Positions 5,544 to 9,033 of a stretch of 9,033 nt of DNA are shown piece by piece. Location: assembly GCA_965224205.1 (NCBI GenBank), contig CBDCYN010000014.1:1-9033 (forward strand), given 5' to 3'. The notes below the pieces were generated by a model. The model worked only from the letters and a program-made list of their open reading frames with translations, was not told where the DNA came from and did no database searches. Positions within the stretch are counted from its first letter, which is position 1. Every line of letters starts with the position of its first letter. The translations under genes and the position numbers were made by a program. The DNA comes from CBDCYN01 sp965224205 (lineage in GTDB: Bacteria > Planctomycetota > Phycisphaerae > Phycisphaerales > Phycisphaeraceae).

Positions 5544-5628
5544 TCTGCCAAAACGCCGAAACGGCCAAAACCCTCTCTCACGGCTCAAGAACGCCGATCG
5601 GCGGAATCACGTTGGAGGTTTTGGCAGA
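5544..5628. repeat. 85-nt repeat, copy 2, with inverted TCTGCCAAAAC ends
   Basis: It has the same length and layout as copy 1: TCTGCCAAAAC at 5544-5554, a direct related site ACGGCCAAAAC starting 17 bases later (5561-5571), and the inverted GTTTTGGCAGA at 5618-5628. In its middle is a perfect 12-bp palindrome CGCCGATCGGCG (5592-5603) that is degenerate in copy 1. Conserved ends, conserved length and diverged interior suggest a protein-binding or mobile miniature element rather than a recent duplication. Confidence 0.8.
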
Positions 5629-5746
5629 GACCGACGGCGATTCGTTGCCCCACCAACGGGTCCTTTCTGGATTCCATTTTCCCACGACCGTCGGAAAAGC
5701 AGGGAATCACGATTCTATTTCTTTTGCCCAGGTTTCTCAGAACTGC

Positions 5747-5755
5747 TGATACAAT
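5747..5755 (+). promoter_or_regulatory. Candidate extended -10 promoter for the 5819 gene
   Basis: TGATACAAT has the TGn-TAnAAT form of an extended -10 element, 63 bp before the ATG at 5819. A TTGCCC at 5724-5729 is 20 bp away, too far for a good -35, which is tolerable for an extended -10. It was found by eye and is the only promoter-like match in this intergenic stretch. Confidence 0.3.
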
Positions 5756-5818
5756 AATGATGTCTTGCTAATCGCTGAAGTTTGTCATGATCTGTAGTGC
5801 TGAAACCGGAATAAGAAA

Positions 5819-6226
5819 ATGATCCAACGACGTTCTAACCCGACAGTTGTGTACGAGGAATCTCCTTCAATCCCGTCCAGCTCTCGGTCCACGACGGGCA
5901 CGGTCACATGCTCTGATCATGACCGTGAGTTTAAGGCGGCGCTGCACCGCCTCACCGACCTTTACGAGAAGAGTTACGAGCTGGCCGACTACGCGGTGGC
6001 GCTGCGGGTTTGTAAGGAGATCCACAAGCTGTTGGGCTTGTACGACAAGCCGGTGGACGGAGAGCGGATCGACCCGGACGCGTATCACCAGATGTTGGCG
6101 ACGCTGGACCTGATCCGTGATCACCTGATCCCCCTGGGTCTGGCGGACGAGGCTATGCCGATCGAAGAGCATGCGAGGATCGCCGCGGGGATCGCGATGG
6201 AGCACCTGTCGCACAAGCAGCGGTAG
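5819..6226 (+). CDS. Small protein of unknown function, weakly terminase-small-subunit-like
   Basis: The 135-residue protein starts at ATG 5819 behind a weak purine stretch (AATAAGAAA). Residues 1-30 are Ser/Pro/Thr-rich and probably disordered. Residues 36-76 (a helix with FKAALHRLTDLYEKSYELADY, then ALRVCKEIHKLLGLYD) form an amphipathic helical pair. Residues 86-130 are also helical (MLATLDLIRDHLIPLGLADE ... RIAAGIAMEHL). The 'ALR-x-x-KEI-x-(K/R)LLGLYD' motif resembles the helical region of some phage terminase small subunits and related phage proteins, but the N-terminal helix-turn-helix of those proteins is missing. That comparison is from memory and weak. It stands alone, downstream of the integrase and its repeats, so cargo of the same element is possible. 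Confidence 0.6.
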   Translation: MIQRRSNPTVVYEESPSIPSSSRSTTGTVTCSDHDREFKAALHRLTDLYEKSYELADYAVALRVCKEIHKLLGLYDKPVDGERIDPDAYHQMLATLDLIRDHLIPLGLADEAMPIEEHARIAAGIAMEHLSHKQR

Positions 6227-6499
6227 TAGCTGACACGTTGGCGTCGATCGATGTCGGTGGGGGTTGTGCTCGATGCTGATTCCCACACCACGACAAGATT
6301 CCCTATAGCGAATGTCCGGTCGCGCCCAACGCTCGTGCCGCAGGGCCAGCCATAGTGTCATCCAGCAAGGAGCCTTGGAACTCCCGTCATCTGCATTGCT
6401 GGAAAAGGAATCAATGTACACGCGGCCTGGATGATGTCATCGATTGAGTTGTCAAAGTTTGATCGTGTTTGGGGATCGCATGAGGTTGAGGTGGAGCTA
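6227..6499. other. Intergenic region with a stem-loop at 6362-6402
   Basis: No gene is supported. CCAGCAA (6362-6368) pairs with TTGCTGG (6396-6402) around an inner GGAG/CTCC stem (6369-6372/6381-6384, loop CCTTGGAA). It is not followed by a clean T run (next bases AAAAGG), so it is not an obvious terminator. The far end abuts the T8 run where the IS66 element inserted, so this may originally have been upstream DNA of the gene at 8198. Confidence 0.35.
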
Positions 6500-6507
6500 T
6501 TTTTTTT
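6500..6507. repeat. Left copy of 8-bp target duplication (TTTTTTTT)
   Basis: Eight Ts directly precede the IS66 left repeat. Eight Ts also directly follow the right repeat (8121-8128). IS66-family elements generate 8-bp duplications, so the length is exactly as expected. Because the sequence is a homopolymer, slippage could mimic it. Confidence 0.75.
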
Positions 6508-6578
6508 GTATCTGTTTAGCGTCTAGCCAGGCACGGGAGGGCGTTGGATTTTGAAATTCTGATCTGCTGATCGCGGTC

Positions 6579-6584
6579 TATAAT
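6579..6584 (+). promoter_or_regulatory. Candidate -10 box of the IS66 transposase promoter
   Basis: A perfect TATAAT lies 91 bp before the transposase ATG, inside the element. The best -35 at a usable distance (TTCTGA, 6557-6562, 16 bp spacer) matches only three of six consensus positions, so this is tentative. Confidence 0.3.
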
Positions 6585-6675
6585 CGGCCATCGATATAAA
6601 GGGATAAGATGGCGTTCGAAGGGCTGGGGTGCCCGCTTCACCATCGGTCAGGACGACACGACAGGAACAGCCAGG

Positions 6676-8112
6676 ATGGCTCGACCCACCTACGATCAAC
6701 TGCTTGAAATCATCGCCGAGAAAGACCGGCAGATCCTGCGACTCGAGAAGCGTGTGGCTCAACTCGAAGCTCGGGCCGGCCAACTCGAACAACGCCTCGA
6801 ACAAGCCACGCGTTCGACCCAACGCCAAGCCGCGCCGTTCTCCAAGGGATCGCCCAAAACCCAGCCCAAGAAGCCCGGCCGCAAGGCGGGCAAGGCGTAC
6901 GGCCCCAAAGCCCATCGGCCCCCACCCCCGCAACCCCCCGACGAGGTCATCGACGTGCCGTTGACCCCGCGGTGTCCCGGCTGCGGCGGCGAGGCCCAAG
7001 AAGATCACGTGACCCATCAGTTCCAGGTCGAGATCCCCCGCCGGCCGGTGGTGCGACGTTTCGACCTGCACGTGGGTTCATGCACGCGGTGTGGTCGACG
7101 CCTTCACCCCCGCCACCCGTTGCAGACCTCAGATGCCACGGGGGCGGCGGCCTCCCAGCTGGGGCCGGACCTTCAAGCCATGATCGTCCTGATGAAGGAC
7201 AAGTACGGGCTGAGTTATGGCGACATCCAAGGCTTGCTCAAGCAGGTCTTCGGGATCTCGATCACCCGTGGCGGTGCGACGCACGTCGTGCTACGTACGG
7301 CCCGACGCGGTCAATCTGTTTACGACGGCCTGCGTGACGTGGTGCGTCACAGCGACACGGTTTACCCCGATGAAACCGGCTGGAAAGTCGGCGGATGGCT
7401 GCAGTGGATGTGGGTGTTCGTGACGAAGAAAGTCACGCTGTATGTCATCCGCCCCAGCCGCGGCGGCGAGGTGGTGCGGGACGTGTTGGGCAAGGACTAT
7501 GCCGGGCGGATGATCCACGACGGCTGGTCGCCTTACGATTCTTTGGAACAGGCCACGCATCAGCAATGCTTGGCGCATCTGCTTCGGCGGACGGGCATGT
7601 TGCTGGAGCAAGCCACGCGTGGGGCGGTGCGTTTCCCGCGGAAGGTCAAGGCGTTGTTGCTCGATGCGCTGCGTCTTCGTGATCGACGCGACGCGGGAAC
7701 GATCAGCGAGCATGGCTTGGCCTGTGCCCGCGGGCGATTGCGTAAGCGGTTGGACCGCTTGCTGGCTTGGCGTCTATCGCATCGTGGCAACCGAACGTTT
7801 CGCAATCACCTGGCTCGCCACGCCGATGAGATCCTCACGTTTCTGTATGAACCGGGGATCGAAGCGACCAACTGGCCCGCCGAGCAGGCGATCCGCCCGG
7901 CGGTGGTCAACCGCAAGGTCTTCGGCGGCAACCGTACGGCTGCGGGTGCTCGTGCTCAGGAAATTCTGGGCAGCGTCCTGACGACTTGTGATCAACACGC
8001 CCACGACGCGTTGGCTTTTCTGTCCCACCTCCTGCGTGCTGCCTCCGATCAGCACCCCGATCACCTGAGACGACTCATCTCAACCGCCCAGATTCAACCG
8101 GCTAACCGCTAA
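6676..8112 (+). CDS. IS66-family transposase
   Basis: The 478-residue protein is full length for the family. Residues 8-47 form a Leu/Ile heptad coiled coil. Residues 50-90 are basic and Pro-rich. A zinc-finger-like region has C100, C103 (CPGCGG) and C136, C139 (CTRCGRR). The DDE_Tnp_IS66 domain follows, with D232 (YPDETGWKV), D282 (IHDGWSPYD) and E403 (NWPAEQAIRPAVVNRKVFGG) as the expected catalytic triad, plus the conserved CLAHLLR at 298-304. ATG 6676 has AGGA (6663-6666) nine bases upstream. The stop TAA at 8110-8112 lies inside the right inverted repeat, eight bases from the end of the element. It catalyses cut and insertion of the element. No inactivating change was seen. Confidence 0.96.
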   Translation: MARPTYDQLLEIIAEKDRQILRLEKRVAQLEARAGQLEQRLEQATRSTQRQAAPFSKGSPKTQPKKPGRKAGKAYGPKAHRPPPPQPPDEVIDVPLTPRCPGCGGEAQEDHVTHQFQVEIPRRPVVRRFDLHVGSCTRCGRRLHPRHPLQTSDATGAAASQLGPDLQAMIVLMKDKYGLSYGDIQGLLKQVFGISITRGGATHVVLRTARRGQSVYDGLRDVVRHSDTVYPDETGWKVGGWLQWMWVFVTKKVTLYVIRPSRGGEVVRDVLGKDYAGRMIHDGWSPYDSLEQATHQQCLAHLLRRTGMLLEQATRGAVRFPRKVKALLLDALRLRDRRDAGTISEHGLACARGRLRKRLDRLLAWRLSHRGNRTFRNHLARHADEILTFLYEPGIEATNWPAEQAIRPAVVNRKVFGGNRTAAGARAQEILGSVLTTCDQHAHDALAFLSHLLRAASDQHPDHLRRLISTAQIQPANR

Positions 8113-8120
8113 ACAGATAC
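8100..8120. repeat. IS66 right terminal inverted repeat
   Basis: Its reverse complement matches the left end at 6508-6528 at 19 of 21 positions, with mismatches at positions 15 and 16 from the tip. It overlaps the last codons and the stop of the transposase gene. Confidence 0.9.
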
Positions 8121-8128
8121 TTTTTTTT
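8121..8128. repeat. Right copy of 8-bp target duplication (TTTTTTTT)
   Basis: This is the partner of 6500-6507. Six of these Ts also form one arm of the hairpin at 8123-8145, so the element entered one arm of a palindrome. Confidence 0.75.
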
Positions 8129-8145
8129 CAAGAACCTTGAAAAAA
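8123..8145. other. Perfect 10-bp palindrome (hairpin) next to the IS66 insertion point
   Basis: TTTTTTCAAG and CTTGAAAAAA flank a 3-base loop AAC with no mismatch. On either strand the transcript would have a stem of mostly A-U pairs. The stem is too AT-rich for a strong intrinsic terminator. It may be a regulatory or protein-binding palindrome upstream of the 8198 gene, or simply a preferred IS66 target. Confidence 0.55.
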
Positions 8146-8197
8146 GGCTTGTAGGTGATGGGGGGTGGGGGTTACACTAGGTTCGTCGGTGAGGTGA

Positions 8198-9033
8198 TTG
8201 GGGGTTCAAGTCGATCGTGTGGTGTGGGCGGACAACGGGGCAGGGCGAAGTTTGGGGCATAAGCGGAATCAATCGGGTTGGGTGCCTCGTCTTGGGGCTA
8301 AGGCGTTGCGGGGGGTGTCTCGGCGTTTGGCGGGGTTGTGGGGGCAGGACCGGTCGACGCGGGGGTGGAGCGGTTACCTCGAAGCGTTGGAGCAGAAGAT
8401 CCTGCTCAATGGGGATCCGTTAAGCCACGTCTTTTCTCAATACAGCGATCAACTCGATGACCCGACGGACACCGCTGCGATCACGGTGGTGGTGTCGGCG
8501 GGGGACTTTACGGCCAACCGTTTGGGTGCGGTGAACATTGGGTTCCGCGTCAAGGCCCAGGCGGGTAGTGGGTTGGACCCAGCGGCGGTGGCGGTCCGCG
8601 ATGCGGGGGGGCAGGACGTTCCGTTAAGGTTCGCGAACGCGGATCTCAGCGATGGGGTGAGCTTGGCGTTGGCGGAGTTGGCGTTGGGGGATTACGAGGT
8701 GACGGTGTCGGCTGACAACGGCACGTCGGGCCCGTTTGACCTGGAATTATTCCTGATCGGCGACGCTGATGGGGACCGGGACGTCGATCGCGACGATACG
8801 GTGCTGGTGCGTAGTGCGTTCGGGAGCTTGGCGGGCGAGGGTGGTTACGCGCTCGAAGCGGATTCGGACCTCGACGGTCGGGTCACGTCGTTCGATGTCA
8901 CCCAGCACATCCGCAACATCGCGGCGAGTACGAGCTTGGAGCCGGGTGAGGACGCTGATCCGCCGTTGGTGTTGGCGGGGTTGTTGAATGATACGGGTCG
9001 TGATAGTGGGGATGGGGTGACGTTTGATGCGGC
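8198..9033 (+). CDS. N-terminal part of a large exported protein with LEPR-XLL-like motif and dockerin-type loops (cut by right edge)
   Basis: Frame 2 is open from the stop at 8195-8197 to the window end (278 codons). There is no ATG; TTG 8198, GTG 8219 or GTG 8222 are possible starts and none has a good ribosome binding site. The N-terminus is very basic (LGHKRNQSGW ... RRLAGLWGQDRS), followed by WSGYLEALEQKILLNGDPL. This looks like the planctomycete LEPR-XLL segment (usual form LEPRxLL) that precedes export. Next comes a beta-rich domain (AITVVVSAGDFTANRLGAVN ... YEVTVSADNGTSGPFDLELFL) of the pre-peptidase/PPC-like kind, then paired calcium loops DADGDRDVDRDD and DSDLDGRVTSFD, as in dockerin domains. 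Expected location is the cell surface or outside. Leu codons are mostly TTG and Gly mostly GGG, unlike the CTG/GGC use of the second integrase. Confidence 0.75.
   Translation, partial: MGVQVDRVVWADNGAGRSLGHKRNQSGWVPRLGAKALRGVSRRLAGLWGQDRSTRGWSGYLEALEQKILLNGDPLSHVFSQYSDQLDDPTDTAAITVVVSAGDFTANRLGAVNIGFRVKAQAGSGLDPAAVAVRDAGGQDVPLRFANADLSDGVSLALAELALGDYEVTVSADNGTSGPFDLELFLIGDADGDRDVDRDDTVLVRSAFGSLAGEGGYALEADSDLDGRVTSFDVTQHIRNIAASTSLEPGEDADPPLVLAGLLNDTGRDSGDGVTFDA

Larger units (their letters stand above)
5310..5818. other. Non-coding region after the integrase, holding the 85-nt repeats
   Basis: No coding sequence is supported here. The two 85-nt repeat units are separated by 132 bp of apparently unique sequence (5412-5543). 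The part from 5629 to 5818 is AT-richer and holds a candidate promoter for the next gene. Short open frames exist in several frames on both strands but overlap the repeats and have no family resemblance. Confidence 0.6.
6508..8120 (+). mobile_element. Complete IS66-family element, single transposase gene (1613 bp)
   Basis: The ends are inverted repeats: GTATCTGTTTAGCGTCTAGC at 6508-6527 against, on the minus strand from 8120, GTATCTGTTTAGCGGTTAGC (18/20). Both sides carry an 8-bp T8 target duplication. The only gene is the large transposase; the accessory tnpA and tnpB genes of classical IS66 elements are absent, as in the ISBst12-type branch. The element looks intact and recently inserted. 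Confidence 0.93.

Noticed and set aside
5327..5628. Repeat units considered as a CRISPR array
   Set aside because: There are only two units, each 85 nt with internal inverted sites, separated by 132 bp and only 76% identical, with no cas genes nearby.
5867..6421. Minus-strand open frame of 184 codons opposite the small helical protein
   Set aside because: It is an antisense shadow with no ribosome binding site or recognisable motif; the plus-strand frame has a coherent helical sequence.
8123..8145. Intrinsic terminator
   Set aside because: The stem is mostly A-T with only a few G-C pairs and a 3-base loop, so it is unlikely to stop transcription efficiently.
8157..8261. ATG at 8157 as the start of the exported-protein gene
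   Set aside because: It is in frame 3 and stops after 34 codons, whereas the domain-bearing frame is frame 2. A frameshift would be needed and there is no sequence evidence for one.

Overview
The window looks like an accessory, mobile-element-rich stretch of a planctomycete chromosome (Planctomycetota). Three things point there, all from memory of the families and not from a search: two tyrosine recombinases with long C-terminal tails that run into tRNA sequence; a rightmost gene with the basic N-terminus and LEPR-XLL-like motif (here LEQKILL) of large planctomycetal exported proteins, followed by dockerin-type calcium loops; and overall high GC. It is not an intact operon region but a pile-up of integration, insertion and decay.

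Left part (1-1308). The 3' end of a tyrosine recombinase gene enters from the left edge. Its open frame continues through a complete tRNA-Arg(CCG) gene at 352-425 and stops only at 582. Next is a fragment of a probable exported protein (589-975), then the N-terminal DNA-binding part of an IS630-family transposase (1035-1308).

IS3 element (1309-2570, genes on the minus strand). It is complete, with 28-bp inverted repeats, orfA, orfB and an A7 slippery run for -1 frameshifting. It has no target duplication, and its flanks belong to two unrelated genes: an IS630 remnant on the left and a toxin-antitoxin operon on the right. This suggests a deletion or recombination next to the element.

Dead toxin-antitoxin pair (2572-3569). 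The antitoxin-like gene has lost its 5' end and promoter to the IS. The downstream PIN toxin has an amber codon where the family usually has Trp, upstream of its last acidic residue.

Second integrase module (3832-5818). A full-length tyrosine recombinase with all catalytic residues carries, inside its own 3' coding end, an antisense copy of a tRNA 3' end (5102-5122), a candidate attachment core. It is followed by an out-of-frame conserved-looking peptide and by two 85-nt repeats built from the 11-mer TCTGCCAAAAC in direct and inverted orientation. A small gene with a weak resemblance to phage terminase small subunits follows (5819-6226).

Right part (6500-9033). A complete single-gene IS66-family element (6508-8120) has near-perfect inverted repeats and an 8-bp T8 target duplication. 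It lies just upstream of a large exported-protein gene that runs off the right edge.

No complete novel system could be demonstrated. The most interesting signals are the two integrase/tRNA overlaps and the repeat array after the second integrase.
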